Of a stretch of 41,723 bases of DNA, positions 1 to 9,014 are shown piece after piece. Position 1 is the stretch's first letter. Every line of letters begins with the position of its first letter. The translations under genes and the position numbers were made by a program. Below the pieces are notes generated by a model, which was not told the DNA's origin, searched no databases, and saw nothing but the letters and a program-made list of their open reading frames with translations. Source of the stretch: an uncultured Clostridia bacterium (GTDB lineage: Bacteria > Bacillota > Clostridia > Oscillospirales > Ruminococcaceae); contig CANQZS010000001.1 of the NCBI GenBank assembly GCA_947628385.1, positions 1-41,723 on the forward strand, written 5' to 3'.

Positions 1-1041
1 ACCGTGGTAGCCACAGGAACATACATAATTTCTGTCTTTTGCATGGTTGAATTTGCCGCATATAGGGCAGCATTGACTTGTAAAGGCGGGGTTTACGTAC
101 TCTACACTTATCCCTACTAACGCTGCCTTGTACTCAATATATTGAGCCAGACGGTAAAAACTCCAATTAGAAAGACTACGATTGTTTTTACGACTTGTTC
201 TTGTCTCCTTGCGCACATTGGCTAACGCTTCAAGCCTAATAGTACCAATGCTATTATCAATAGCAAAATTGACTATTTGACGACTGAGTTTATGGTCGAT
301 GTCTTGCATAATACGATGTTCTTTATTGCCCATTTTACGGACTGCATTAAGTTTCTTACGCTTGCCGAGTTTCTTCCGCTTGGATGCAAAACGGCGGCGT
401 ATATACTTATTCTTACGTCCGTTACCTACAAATTTAACTTTGCCGGTATCGGTAACGCAGACGGCAGGACACTTAATGCCAAGGTCTACGCCCATTACAC
501 CGGTGTTGTTAGATTGTGTGGTTTCCTGTTCGATAGCTATTTGAGCAATATATTTACCGTTTTTGGTGGTAATACGCAGTGTACCGAGTTTATGTGTAGA
601 TAATTTATCATACACGTCTGCCGGTATGAGAGCATTAACATTGATACGGCAAAATTCTCCTTCTATAAGGACAGGGAAATTTACTGCTGCATTTGTGACT
701 TTATACCCTTGGTTGTTCCATATAGCCACAGGCTTCCTAAGTATAGGAACAACGACAGGCTTTACCTCTCTATCAGGGTATTTTGCTTTAACCCATTCTG
801 CCTTTTTAACGTCTTTTGCATATTTACGGAACACGCTTATTGCATCGCGAATAGCTTGACATCTTAAATTAGACGGCAAGGGTGCAATTATATCTTTGGA
901 AGTTAGCCTTAGAGCCTGATTTTCCGCCACGCACATAGCAACAATTTTATTTACTGTTGCAATATATTCTTTACACACAGCATCAATCAATGCTTTTTGT
1001 TCCGGTGTAGGCAACAGCTTGATTTTGACTGTTGTAGTCAT
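1..1041 (-). CDS. tnpB: IS200/IS605 or IS607-type TnpB-family protein (RNA-guided endonuclease), 3' end truncated by window edge
   Basis: Manual reverse-strand translation begins MTTTVKIKLLPTPEQKALIDAVCKEY..., with RuvC-I 'GVMGVDLGIKCPAVCVTDTG', RuvC-II 'IGTIRLEALANVRK', and zinc finger 'CPICGKFNHAKDRNYVCSCGYHG' running off position 1. Catalytic D and E are present. RBS AGAAAGGAGATGATATATT precedes the ATG. Confidence 0.9.
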   Translation of the reverse strand, partial: MTTTVKIKLLPTPEQKALIDAVCKEYIATVNKIVAMCVAENQALRLTSKDIIAPLPSNLRCQAIRDAISVFRKYAKDVKKAEWVKAKYPDREVKPVVVPILRKPVAIWNNQGYKVTNAAVNFPVLIEGEFCRINVNALIPADVYDKLSTHKLGTLRITTKNGKYIAQIAIEQETTQSNNTGVMGVDLGIKCPAVCVTDTGKVKFVGNGRKNKYIRRRFASKRKKLGKRKKLNAVRKMGNKEHRIMQDIDHKLSRQIVNFAIDNSIGTIRLEALANVRKETRTSRKNNRSLSNWSFYRLAQYIEYKAALVGISVEYVNPAFTSQCCPICGKFNHAKDRNYVCSCGYHG

Positions 1042-1130
1042 AATATATCATCTCCTTTCTAAAAATATTTATTTTGTGAATATATATATAAAGCGGCAGA
1101 CTAAAAACTTTAATCTGTCGCGAAAAACAT

Positions 1131-1222
1131 AAAAAAAAGAGGAAAAGCGTACACTTTTCCTCAAAAAATTATACTTCATATCTGTATAATTTTATTATAT
1201 CATAAATACTGATAGATGTCAA
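1131..1222 (-). promoter_or_regulatory. Promoter (TTGACA-17-TATAAT) followed by GATATGAAG and an intrinsic terminator hairpin: attenuator-like leader upstream of tnpB
   Basis: Reverse complement: TTGACA TCTATCAGTATTTATGA TATAAT AAAATTATACAGATATGAAG ... GAGGAAAAGtgtacgCTTTTCCTCTTTTTTTT. Confidence 0.75.
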
Positions 1223-1250
1223 GCAGTTTTAGGCAACGAACCTGTATTGT

Positions 1251-2501
1251 TTAGCAATACGGAATCGCCATGATTGTACCGCTGTCAATCTTATCCTTTA
1301 AGCTCTGAAGCATCGGCAGGTAATGTGAATAATAGATGGGTTCACCTTCTATAGAAAGACGCGTACATGAGCCAGTTTCAACGACATCCTCTATGTTGGC
1401 AACAGTGTCACACAATTTATTATAATCGTTATCACTCCACCAACCTTCAGCCATCTCATAAGCTGTAATGTATTCAATTAAGAAATTCATCAATCCGTCA
1501 GGGCAATCTATTTCCCTCACATTATATATTGCAGAAGATTGAGAACCGTACAAGTCTCCATACCTTATGTTTCTCGCTTCATACTCTGTTTGCCTTAACG
1601 TCTCCCCCATCTCATTCTTGGCATCTACTATGTTGCGTCTCAATTCTTTATTTGTGAGCTTATTCATTATAGCAGACGCTTCGGCTCTCGTGAGATTGTC
1701 CTGCGGGTTAAACAGATAGCTTTCATCACCTTCTACTATTCCTGTGTAATACAGTGCAGCCACATCAGTACGGTAATCAGGCGAAACCCAACACCAGTCG
1801 GGGACAACCAACAAAGCACCCCAAAAAACATCAGTGTCGTTTATGGGATAGGAATTTAATTTCTCTCCCAATTCCGGCTCTGTAATAAACACTGCTCTTG
1901 TTATCAGTCGTGCGGCTTCTTCTCTTGTAATCGGTGTATCATTGAGTATATCGCGTTCTACACCTTGCATAGAATCTCCAAAATTCAGTTCTTCTCTGGG
2001 GTCAAACGCTTCTGATGATGTGCCGTCAGGATAATATGTTTTAGGGGCATATCCCTTTGGGAAAGCATTCGTATAATATCCCCTAATCTGTTCCGTATAC
2101 TCACCTGTCGTTCCTATTATGCCCAATTCCACCGCCTTGTTCAGGTACGGTTGCGCCCATGCCGTCCAGTGATTGCTCCAGTACCGTTCGTCCCCTTTAT
2201 CGTCCGTTACGTACTGCTCATAATCTTCACCTACCGGTTCTACTTCCTGTCCAAGCTTGTCACATACGTAGTTTATCACCGCCGTGGTGAACTCCTCATG
2301 CGTAATCATGCCGTCAGGACGGAATGAGCCGTCCGTATATCCCTTGAATATACCTTGCTCGGTCAGTGTATTTATGGTATCATACGCCCAATGCGTAGTA
2401 GGTACATCAGGGAACGTCTTTGCCGATGCAGCAAATCCGAAAGATGAAACTATCGCTGCCGACATTACAAGCGCGATTACTTTCTTTAACGTCCTTTTCA
2501 T
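1251..2501 (-). CDS. S-layer homology (SLH) domain protein, secreted
   Basis: Signal peptide MKRTLKKVIALVMSAAIVSSFGFAASA; SLH motifs 'FPDVPTTHWAYDTINTLTEQGIFKGYTDGSFRPDGMITHEEF' and 'YTGIVEGDESYLFNPQDNLTRAEASAIMNK'. Confidence 0.85.
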   Translation of the reverse strand: MKRTLKKVIALVMSAAIVSSFGFAASAKTFPDVPTTHWAYDTINTLTEQGIFKGYTDGSFRPDGMITHEEFTTAVINYVCDKLGQEVEPVGEDYEQYVTDDKGDERYWSNHWTAWAQPYLNKAVELGIIGTTGEYTEQIRGYYTNAFPKGYAPKTYYPDGTSSEAFDPREELNFGDSMQGVERDILNDTPITREEAARLITRAVFITEPELGEKLNSYPINDTDVFWGALLVVPDWCWVSPDYRTDVAALYYTGIVEGDESYLFNPQDNLTRAEASAIMNKLTNKELRRNIVDAKNEMGETLRQTEYEARNIRYGDLYGSQSSAIYNVREIDCPDGLMNFLIEYITAYEMAEGWWSDNDYNKLCDTVANIEDVVETGSCTRLSIEGEPIYYSHYLPMLQSLKDKIDSGTIMAIPYC

Positions 2502-2551
2502 TTTAATCAGTCCTTTCTTTAAGGTCGTTGTTCCTTTTATTCTGTAACCCT

Positions 2552-2580
2552 ATTATACCACATTTGGGGCGATTTGTCAA
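2552..2580 (-). promoter_or_regulatory. Sigma-A-type promoter of the SLH gene
   Basis: Reverse complement TTGACA-AATCGCCCCAAATGTGG(17)-TATAAT. Confidence 0.75.
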
Positions 2581-2608
2581 GAGGTATTTTATTTTTTTTA
2601 GATTTTTC

Positions 2609-2637
2609 TTGACATTTTATTAAAATTGTGATATAAT
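2609..2637 (+). promoter_or_regulatory. Sigma-A-type promoter of the MerR-like gene
   Basis: TTGACA-TTTTATTAAAATTGTGA(17)-TATAAT. Confidence 0.75.
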
Positions 2638-2672
2638 AAGGCAAATAAAATATAAAACATGAAAGGGTGAGA

Positions 2673-2987
2673 ATGATGTTCTATTCCATAGGTGCGTTTG
2701 CAAAGGAACTTGGTGTGACACCGCAAGCATTAAGACACTGGGAAAAAATAGGCAAATTGGTTCCGCACCATAGAACGCCGGGTGGACAGCGAGTATATTC
2801 ACAGGAACAGGTCGTGGAAGTCCTCGGGTTTTTGCCTGACAGGGAGATTACGATAAAATTCACAAATGGCAAGTTGAAAAAAGGCACTTTTTCAGATTTG
2901 ACTATAAATGAACTCGACCAAATTATCCGCCTTGCGGCACAAACGCGGCGTGACCTCATACAAAAGGGCGCAACGGTAGAGGAATAA
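2673..2987 (+). CDS. MerR/IS607-TnpA-N-terminal-like HTH DNA-binding protein (no recombinase domain)
   Basis: MFYSIGAFAKELGVTPQALRHWEKIGKLVPHHRTPGGQRVYSQEQ: MerR-type winged HTH. The remaining ~60 aa do not resemble a serine recombinase. Confidence 0.75.
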   Translation: MMFYSIGAFAKELGVTPQALRHWEKIGKLVPHHRTPGGQRVYSQEQVVEVLGFLPDREITIKFTNGKLKKGTFSDLTINELDQIIRLAAQTRRDLIQKGATVEE

Positions 2988-2997
2988 ATAGCACAAA

Positions 2998-3024
2998 CAA
3001 GGTCGGAGCGACCTTTATAAAATA
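2998..3024 (+). terminator. Terminator-like hairpin after the MerR-like gene
   Basis: AAGGTCGgagCGACCTTTATAAAA. Confidence 0.4.
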
Positions 3025-3054
3025 TCGACTCACAAAAGCAAAAAACATAACACA

Positions 3055-3085
3055 AAAAAAGAAGGTCAAACGACCTTCTTTTCTC
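3055..3085 (-). terminator. Intrinsic terminator of the Rpn-like gene (possibly bidirectional)
   Basis: AAAAGAAGGTCaaacGACCTTCTTTT with T/A tracts. Near-identical hairpins occur at 4219-4246 and 25290-25316. Confidence 0.7.
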
Positions 3086-3092
3086 TTTTTTG

Positions 3093-4046
3093 TTATGCAG
3101 TTGCCAATTCCCTTACTGTATCTTCCGATAAATTCGTACTTTGAGCTATTTGCGCTATTGTAAGAGAACCAAGCTTTATCAAATTTCTTGCTGTTTCAAT
3201 GTTAGCCTGTGTTACTCCTTGTGCGATGCCTTGCGCCACTCCTTTTTCGAGACCTTTCTCGTAATATCCTTCACCAATGTTGCACATTGTATTCGCCTCC
3301 CTTTCCAAATTGGTTGACATTTTAACACCGAAATCCTCTTTGAGAATTTGCTTTTTCTTATTATGTTCTATTTCTATTGAAAACAGCACATCTAAGAACC
3401 GCAGCATCTCATCCTTTGCTTTCTCGTCATCTCCCAACCGTATCATGACGAGATGCAGCAAATCATAGTTTTGAGGACTTTCCTTTAACACTCCCGTTGA
3501 GTCCTCACCTTTGATATAATAGTGTGTTACCGTGTTCATTTCCTCTTTTGTCGAGTTCATGCAAATCCAGATTGAATAGACCTTTTTTATTTTGTCGTAA
3601 TCTGAATGCTCGAACTCTGTACCCTTTTGGGCGGAAATTAGCCGACAACAGTAGTATATGCCACGTTTAACCAAAGAATACCCGGGATTGCTTTTCTTTT
3701 GTGCCTCGACGTTAATAATCAGTTCTATATAACCATTATCACTTGGAGCTTTAGCTTTGAAACGTACGTCATAAATTATCATGCCCTCTGTGATGGTCTT
3801 ATCTTCGTTGGATAAGCCGTATATGTTTGATGTATCGGTATGTACTCCTACGTCACCAATGCCCGGTTCATCCTCGATGTAGCTGATTATTTCCTCAATA
3901 GTGCAATCCTTGTACTCAGATACACAGCCACGTAAAATATGAGCCAATACCGTTTTGTCGGCTAAAACACGTTTTGCAGCTCTGTCTATCTGTGTAAACC
4001 CATCAGACACATCTATTGAGTTTGCCAAGTTTGTCTTTTCGTCCAT
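3093..4046 (-). CDS. Rpn/PD-(D/E)XK nuclease family transposase-like protein
   Basis: FTQIDRAAKRVLADKTVLAHILRG..., GMIIYDVRFKAKAP...GYIELIINVEAQK (D...E-x-Q/K core), low-complexity C-terminus GLEKGVAQGIAQGVTQ. Confidence 0.75.
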   Translation of the reverse strand: MDEKTNLANSIDVSDGFTQIDRAAKRVLADKTVLAHILRGCVSEYKDCTIEEIISYIEDEPGIGDVGVHTDTSNIYGLSNEDKTITEGMIIYDVRFKAKAPSDNGYIELIINVEAQKKSNPGYSLVKRGIYYCCRLISAQKGTEFEHSDYDKIKKVYSIWICMNSTKEEMNTVTHYYIKGEDSTGVLKESPQNYDLLHLVMIRLGDDEKAKDEMLRFLDVLFSIEIEHNKKKQILKEDFGVKMSTNLEREANTMCNIGEGYYEKGLEKGVAQGIAQGVTQANIETARNLIKLGSLTIAQIAQSTNLSEDTVRELATA

Positions 4047-4120
4047 AAATTGTTCTCCTCCTTCACATTATAATATAAAATTCTTTATTTTGCAATAGAT
4101 TTATAAACTTTTCATCAAAA

Positions 4121-4204
4121 AAGAGGAAAAGAATACACTTTTCCTCTTAAAATAAGCTTCATATCTATTTAAGTTAATTATACCACAAATTACGCTAAAG
4201 TCAA
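4121..4204 (-). promoter_or_regulatory. Promoter + GATATGAAG + terminator attenuator-like leader upstream of the Rpn-like gene
   Basis: Reverse complement: TTGACT-16-TATAAT TAACTTAAATAGATATGAAGCTTATTTT AAGAGGAAAAGtgtattCTTTTCCTCTTTTTT. Confidence 0.7.
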
Positions 4205-4218
4205 GCTTTTAAGCACAA

Positions 4219-4246
4219 AAGAAGAAGGTCAAACGACCTTCTTCTC
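4219..4246 (-). terminator. Intrinsic terminator of the 440-aa ORF gene
   Basis: AGAAGAAGGTCaaacGACCTTCTTCT immediately after the stop codon. Confidence 0.6.
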
Positions 4247-4253
4247 TTGTTCT

Positions 4254-5504
4254 TCACTGTTCAGCTTCAGCGGCTTCTTCATCCCCCGAATACCCCTCTT
4301 GATAACGTTCAATCGGTTCTTTTGTGAGGTTCGTATAGTTATCCGCCGTATTTTTGGTTGTGAAATCCATACCCACAAAGGCAAGCTCGTTGTCCATGTA
4401 TTGAGATATGTTTTCTACGTTGAAGTAATACGTATACGCTCCGACATTTGGGTTGATGGAGTTGATTGTCACCGCCCATAAGGGACTCGGGAAGCAATCT
4501 GCAACCGACTTTACATCATGCGCGTTTGTCAGATATATCTTTTGTGTCGGTTGTACGGCAAGCTCAACGAATGTGTTGAGTTCCATTGGCTCGTCATTCG
4601 TGCCAAATTCGCCCGAATCACGGATTTCCTTTGCTTGTGCGATTAGCTTATCGCTTACAGCCTTAAAATCCACATTTTCGTATGGAGTCAGAGACAACAT
4701 CTCAAATCCCGCTCCTTCATTGCCCTGTGCCTTTAACCGTTCCTCCTGACGCTTAAATCCCTCGTTTATATCGTCAACCACTTCTTGTGTTGAACCGCTG
4801 TTATTCCACCGTTCGCGTAATTCATCTTCCGGCATTAACGATATATCGTTGTTATACAGCTTCTTGAAGCTAAACTTATCACCTTCAAGAGATATAACCA
4901 AAGTGTATGAACCCAATACATTATGTGTGTCCATCCTTATAGCCGTTATCTTTACGTTCATCTCCGGCACGGGCGGCGGTCCAATAGGAAGCTTAAACGC
5001 TATACCGAAGTTCTCGTTATCGGTATATTCCGCTGTTTTAAGCCTGTCATAGGTTTGAGATATAAAGACATTGTTGCCTTCTACGTTTTCAATGTCCGTA
5101 TATTCGCTATCCGAAGCAAGGAACAGGGAATTATTACTGCGATAGTTTATATAATAACCCACCTTGTAATCATTGCCGGCATTGGAATACTGCGGCGCGA
5201 ATATCAGTCCGTCGAAGTCAACACCTTCAACGCCTATGGACAACGTATTACCCTGTTTATCCTGTGCCGATAATACCTTGTCGTTCAAGTAATTTGACGC
5301 GTTATACGTCGGCATCGGTTCAGCATAGTTTGAATTGGTAGTGTCTGTTATAGGTGTTTGGTCGGATTGGTAAGGGTTGTCAGGGATATTCGACTGATTA
5401 CCGTTATTGCTTCTTTTACTCAGAACCAACCCGAATATTATTATCCCCGCTATTACGATTGCCGCAACAACTACAACTATAACCTTTTTCTTATTCTCGT
5501 TCAT
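4254..5504 (-). CDS. Membrane-anchored hypothetical protein
   Basis: Likely start MNENKKKVIVVVVAAIVIAGIIIFGLVLSKRSN (N-terminal TM anchor) preceded by AAAGGAGA; no recognised domain. Confidence 0.75.
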   Translation of the reverse strand: MNENKKKVIVVVVAAIVIAGIIIFGLVLSKRSNNGNQSNIPDNPYQSDQTPITDTTNSNYAEPMPTYNASNYLNDKVLSAQDKQGNTLSIGVEGVDFDGLIFAPQYSNAGNDYKVGYYINYRSNNSLFLASDSEYTDIENVEGNNVFISQTYDRLKTAEYTDNENFGIAFKLPIGPPPVPEMNVKITAIRMDTHNVLGSYTLVISLEGDKFSFKKLYNNDISLMPEDELRERWNNSGSTQEVVDDINEGFKRQEERLKAQGNEGAGFEMLSLTPYENVDFKAVSDKLIAQAKEIRDSGEFGTNDEPMELNTFVELAVQPTQKIYLTNAHDVKSVADCFPSPLWAVTINSINPNVGAYTYYFNVENISQYMDNELAFVGMDFTTKNTADNYTNLTKEPIERYQEGYSGDEEAAEAEQ

Positions 5505-5539
5505 TTTTATATTCTCCTTTCGGCTGATTTTTTGATACA

Positions 5540-5628
5540 AAAAAAGAGAAAAATTTACGCACTTTTCCCTTAACATAAATCTTCATATCCGATAATAAGA
5601 TTTTATCATAAATAAAAACTTTTGTCAA
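5540..5628 (-). promoter_or_regulatory. Promoter + GATATGAAG + terminator-like hairpin leader upstream of the 4254-5504 gene
   Basis: Reverse complement: TTGACA-17-TAAAAT CTTATTATCGGATATGAAGATTTATGTTA AGGGAAAAgtgcgtaaaTTTTTCTCTTTTTTT. Confidence 0.65.
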
Positions 5629-5650
5629 GAGATTTTGCGCAACACATAGC

Positions 5651-5718
5651 CACATTGGGCTGTCTTTCGACTTCTTGCTGTTACACAAGCACATTTCGGG
5701 TTGCCCCACCCCTACATA
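5651..5718 (-). repeat. Dispersed intergenic two-hairpin repeat, copy A
   Basis: Transcript-sense: TATGTAGGGGTGGGGCAACCCGAAATGTGCTTGtgtaacagCAAGAAGTCGAAAGACAGCCC. Confidence 0.7.
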
Positions 5719-5746
5719 ATTTGCCATATATTTTTGTCGGGTTTTT

Positions 5747-5816
5747 GTGGACTGTCATGTATACGACTTCTCGCCTTACATCGAGCATAAACTCGGGACG
5801 TCCCCTCCCTACATAT
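5747..5816 (-). repeat. Dispersed intergenic two-hairpin repeat, copy B
   Basis: Transcript-sense: TATGTAGGGAGGGGACGTCCCGAGTTTATGCTCGatgtaaggCGAGAAGTCGTATACATGACAGTCCAC. Confidence 0.75.
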
Positions 5817-5817
5817 T

Positions 5818-6510
5818 TTACCATTTATGATGTTTGTTGAGCTTTTTCTGAATATCGTATTGCATTTGCCCCAGAGAGAATAAAACCGCAAACCGATAAT
5901 CATACGTATCATATATGTCGATTTTCTTTTTTTGTGTTATATATTCCTCTTTGAGGAAATATTGTGCCCCGTCTGTCGTATAACGTTCATAGCCGGTCGT
6001 TAAATCCATTATACACGCTTTTGCCGTTCCTTGACGTATAACAGACGCTGCCGCAGTCGAATGATAATGTGTCATTACTATTGCAAAGTTTAGGTCTTTG
6101 AAATACGTTACCATTCCATCATATTTGCTTTTATCAAAACCGATGTTTGCAAAAGACCGGACAGCATTACGAAATTTTTTGTTTTCCCACGGGAAGCTTA
6201 AAACAGGTGTTTGCGTAAAATCTACCTCACCTTTTTCCCCTGTATCTGTTATAGACGGGAATACAGTAAGACGTTCGTTTCTTTCCAAATGACAATATAT
6301 CGGTTTTGCAGCATACGAGGCACATATATCATTGATAACGCACTTTATAAGAAATTGAATAATATCAAGTTTCTCCATGTCATTTTCTACTTCATACAGC
6401 ATAGATTGTATCTCTAATAAAGCTGTCTGAAACATCTGTGCCTTAAACGAAAAGGAGCTGAAAATTTTCTTTATCCTTTTCCCATATACCTCTCTTTTTA
6501 GGCTATACAC
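5818..6510 (-). CDS. Hypothetical protein
   Basis: 230-aa ORF following the 133-aa ORF after a 1-nt gap; no recognised motif. Confidence 0.6.
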   Translation of the reverse strand: MYSLKREVYGKRIKKIFSSFSFKAQMFQTALLEIQSMLYEVENDMEKLDIIQFLIKCVINDICASYAAKPIYCHLERNERLTVFPSITDTGEKGEVDFTQTPVLSFPWENKKFRNAVRSFANIGFDKSKYDGMVTYFKDLNFAIVMTHYHSTAAASVIRQGTAKACIMDLTTGYERYTTDGAQYFLKEEYITQKKKIDIYDTYDYRFAVLFSLGQMQYDIQKKLNKHHKW

Positions 6511-6511
6511 A

Positions 6512-6913
6512 TTAGTTCTCCTTCCCTATATGCAGTGTTTCTTTTAGCATATTAATAATATTTTCCCTCTCACTCTTACATAATAGTATAGCATAATCTA
6601 CATAACTCTGCAATTCTAAAACGGCTTTTTTATATTGCCCTTTCTGTATATACAATCGCATTTTCCCCAAATAGTATAATGGAGTCAGAGCGTTTACATC
6701 TGCTTGCCCGAAACCAATCGGAACAGTTCTCAATACATGGTAGAAGTCTACCAAAAGCTGTCTTGCTTCAAGCTCCGTACTGTTATCGAAATCAAAATTA
6801 TCTGTTATAGATAATAACGGCTGTGCAAGCTTTTTGTATATGAGGTATATATTATTTTTCTTATCTATGTATTTTTGCCCGTCATAAATACCTTTCCATC
6901 TCATATTATCCAA
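6512..6913 (-). CDS. Hypothetical protein
   Basis: 133-aa ORF in tandem with 5818-6510. Confidence 0.55.
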   Translation of the reverse strand: MDNMRWKGIYDGQKYIDKKNNIYLIYKKLAQPLLSITDNFDFDNSTELEARQLLVDFYHVLRTVPIGFGQADVNALTPLYYLGKMRLYIQKGQYKKAVLELQSYVDYAILLCKSERENIINMLKETLHIGKEN

Positions 6914-6976
6914 ACTCCTTATTCAAACAGGTGTGTTGTTTCTCTTTATATATCTTATGAACTGCTTGTGACCGTC

Positions 6977-7195
6977 TTAATCATATACACTATCCTCTTC
7001 ACTGTCCCAAGAAGAAGGGACTTCTGTGATGATTGGTATACCCTTTATCATATCTTCAATGGTCATTTCATCATTATTGGTAGTCTGTTCTTTTTGCTTG
7101 ATATTTTGTGCAGCGTAAATTTCCCTTTTCCGCAAGCCTATCCTAAACGGTCTCGTCGTTATAGAAGGGGAATGCGCCCTTATTTTTTTATTCAT
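6977..7195 (-). CDS. Hypothetical small protein
   Basis: 72-aa ORF colinear with the minus-strand cluster, acidic C-terminus. Confidence 0.45.
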   Translation of the reverse strand: MNKKIRAHSPSITTRPFRIGLRKREIYAAQNIKQKEQTTNNDEMTIEDMIKGIPIITEVPSSWDSEEDSVYD

Positions 7196-7225
7196 TCTTT
7201 ACACCTTCTTTCGCGTCTTAATTAT

Positions 7226-7981
7226 TCAAAATTCCATTTGCACAGGTTGAGATATGCGCTCCTTGCTTATTCTGTAAAACTCCTTATCCTTTTCTATCCC
7301 TATAAATCTCCTGTTGAGACTCTTACACGCTACCCCTGTCGTACCGCTGCCCATGCAACTGTCCAAAACTATGTCATGCTCGTTTGTGTATGTCTTTATC
7401 AGTTCTTTTATCAATGCTACCGGCTTCTGTGTAGGGTGTAATGCCGATTGCTGACTGTCTTTTGCGAACCGCCATACCGACTGAGGATAACGCTCTGTGC
7501 TGTCGTATGATACAAGTCCGTACTTACCGTAATCATCGGATGCCTTACAATTTCGTTTATGCTTTGCCGTAGCTATTTTCCGCGTATGTCCCGTAGTCTT
7601 TTGCGGGTTGTATGTAGGCGGTTTCTCATAAAAGACACATATATCCTCATGACTGCGTAACGGCATCTTATTGGCGTTGAGAAAGCCTGTAGGCTGTGAT
7701 TTCTCCCATATCAGGTTATATCTCCACATAGCCTTGTTGCTTAACATTAACTCTGCCGTAAACATACCATTCGCGAATAACACTATTGCACCGTTTGGCT
7801 TGATTATCCGCTTGTACTGCGCCCATAACGGTTCAAACGGTATCACAGTGTCCCATTCGTTTGAAGCGGTTTGCCCGTACGGTAAATCGGTGCAAATCAT
7901 GTCTATTGACCTATCGGGAACGGCGTTCATGATTTCCAAGCAGTCACCGCAGAATAGCTGCATATCTTCCATCTCGCTCAC
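7226..7981 (-). CDS. DNA N6-adenine/N4-cytosine methyltransferase
   Basis: Motif IV 'ICTDLPYGQTASNEWD' (DPPY-like), motif I 'VLDSCMGSGTTGVACKSLNRRFIGIEKD', 'HPTQKPVALIKELI'. Confidence 0.9.
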   Translation of the reverse strand: MSEMEDMQLFCGDCLEIMNAVPDRSIDMICTDLPYGQTASNEWDTVIPFEPLWAQYKRIIKPNGAIVLFANGMFTAELMLSNKAMWRYNLIWEKSQPTGFLNANKMPLRSHEDICVFYEKPPTYNPQKTTGHTRKIATAKHKRNCKASDDYGKYGLVSYDSTERYPQSVWRFAKDSQQSALHPTQKPVALIKELIKTYTNEHDIVLDSCMGSGTTGVACKSLNRRFIGIEKDKEFYRISKERISQPVQMEF

Positions 7982-7988
7982 CTTCTCC

Positions 7989-9014
7989 CTATATCTTACC
8001 GTCTAAGCAGTATTTACACAACGTATAACCTTTGGTAATAGCTTTTTGCGGGTTAGTGAATGTCACCTGACTATTTCCTGCCGCATATCTGCAAGTCGGA
8101 GTGTGCAGCTTTTTTGTTTGTGGATTGCCTATGTATGTCTTTTTTACTTTTGGCGTTCCTGCCGGTCGGTATACGTGCTGATGTACGTTGTTTAGTAATA
8201 GCTTTGATAACACATAATCGGGATGCTGCGGTAATACGGTCAGCTTACCGCAAATAGGGCATTTAGCTGTAGAAAAAACCGCTCCTGCGACATATTCTTT
8301 TATTTGGTTGGGTGAGAACATCTTTTTGCAGTTATAGCAGCCGCACAGGTCGGATATAACGATGTCAGGCTGATTTTCACGGCTATGGCTCACAATTTTG
8401 TCCATTTGAATCAGCCTTTCTGCACGTTTGTTTCCCGTCTTAAACTTATCCCCTAAAGCTTTAACAGTATCGGTATATGATAGCTTTATATGTACCATAT
8501 ATACAGGCATATTGAGTTTTTCCTGAAGCTCGTCGGAAATCTCCTTAATATGCTGTGTTTTCAGCATGTATACGAATACCTTTACCCCATCCTTATACGG
8601 TTCTGCACCCTTCATCCGAATATCCGTTATATCCTGTAAATACTCCTCTATGGTATGCTTTATCTCTTTCCATCGCCGTTTTTTAGCCTTGTTATATCGT
8701 AATCTTTCTTTCTTGTTCTCGTAATGCTTCCAAAACGGTTTTTCGGGGAATTTTACGAGCATAAAGCAGTTCTTCCTAATACACTCATGCTTTTCCAAAA
8801 GCTCTTTTGTCAGTGCGCCTGTATGCTGTTCATACAGACACATCCCTATCACACCCTTCTTTCGTCTTGAACCGTCAATGCACTTGTACCATTTATCCTC
8901 AAACGGTAATTGTTCATCCGGCAACGGTTCATCATACGGTATATCGGCTGTATAATTGACTACAGCGTCTAAAAACGCTTTACGCAGCTTTTCTGTATCA
9001 TTCAACTCCCTCAC
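7989..9014 (-). CDS. Hypothetical zinc-binding protein with Ada-like metal-binding C-terminus
   Basis: CGCYNCKKMF...CPICGK zinc-ribbon and C-terminal 'YIGNPQTKKLHTPTCRYAAG...GYTLCKYCL'. Confidence 0.7.
   Translation of the reverse strand: MRELNDTEKLRKAFLDAVVNYTADIPYDEPLPDEQLPFEDKWYKCIDGSRRKKGVIGMCLYEQHTGALTKELLEKHECIRKNCFMLVKFPEKPFWKHYENKKERLRYNKAKKRRWKEIKHTIEEYLQDITDIRMKGAEPYKDGVKVFVYMLKTQHIKEISDELQEKLNMPVYMVHIKLSYTDTVKALGDKFKTGNKRAERLIQMDKIVSHSRENQPDIVISDLCGCYNCKKMFSPNQIKEYVAGAVFSTAKCPICGKLTVLPQHPDYVLSKLLLNNVHQHVYRPAGTPKVKKTYIGNPQTKKLHTPTCRYAAGNSQVTFTNPQKAITKGYTLCKYCLDGKI

Noticed and set aside
277-859. Plus-strand ORFs of 108, 81 and 98 aa
   Set aside because: Antisense to the tnpB coding sequence, which has clear RuvC and zinc-finger motifs.
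5491-5727. 78-aa minus-strand ORF including MKIYVKGKVRKFFSFF
   Set aside because: Runs through repeat copy A, a promoter and a terminator hairpin; the segment is better explained as a regulatory leader.
6875-7441. 188-aa plus-strand ORF
   Set aside because: Antisense to the methyltransferase and small ORF; Cys/Tyr/Phe-rich composition typical of a shadow ORF; no domain.
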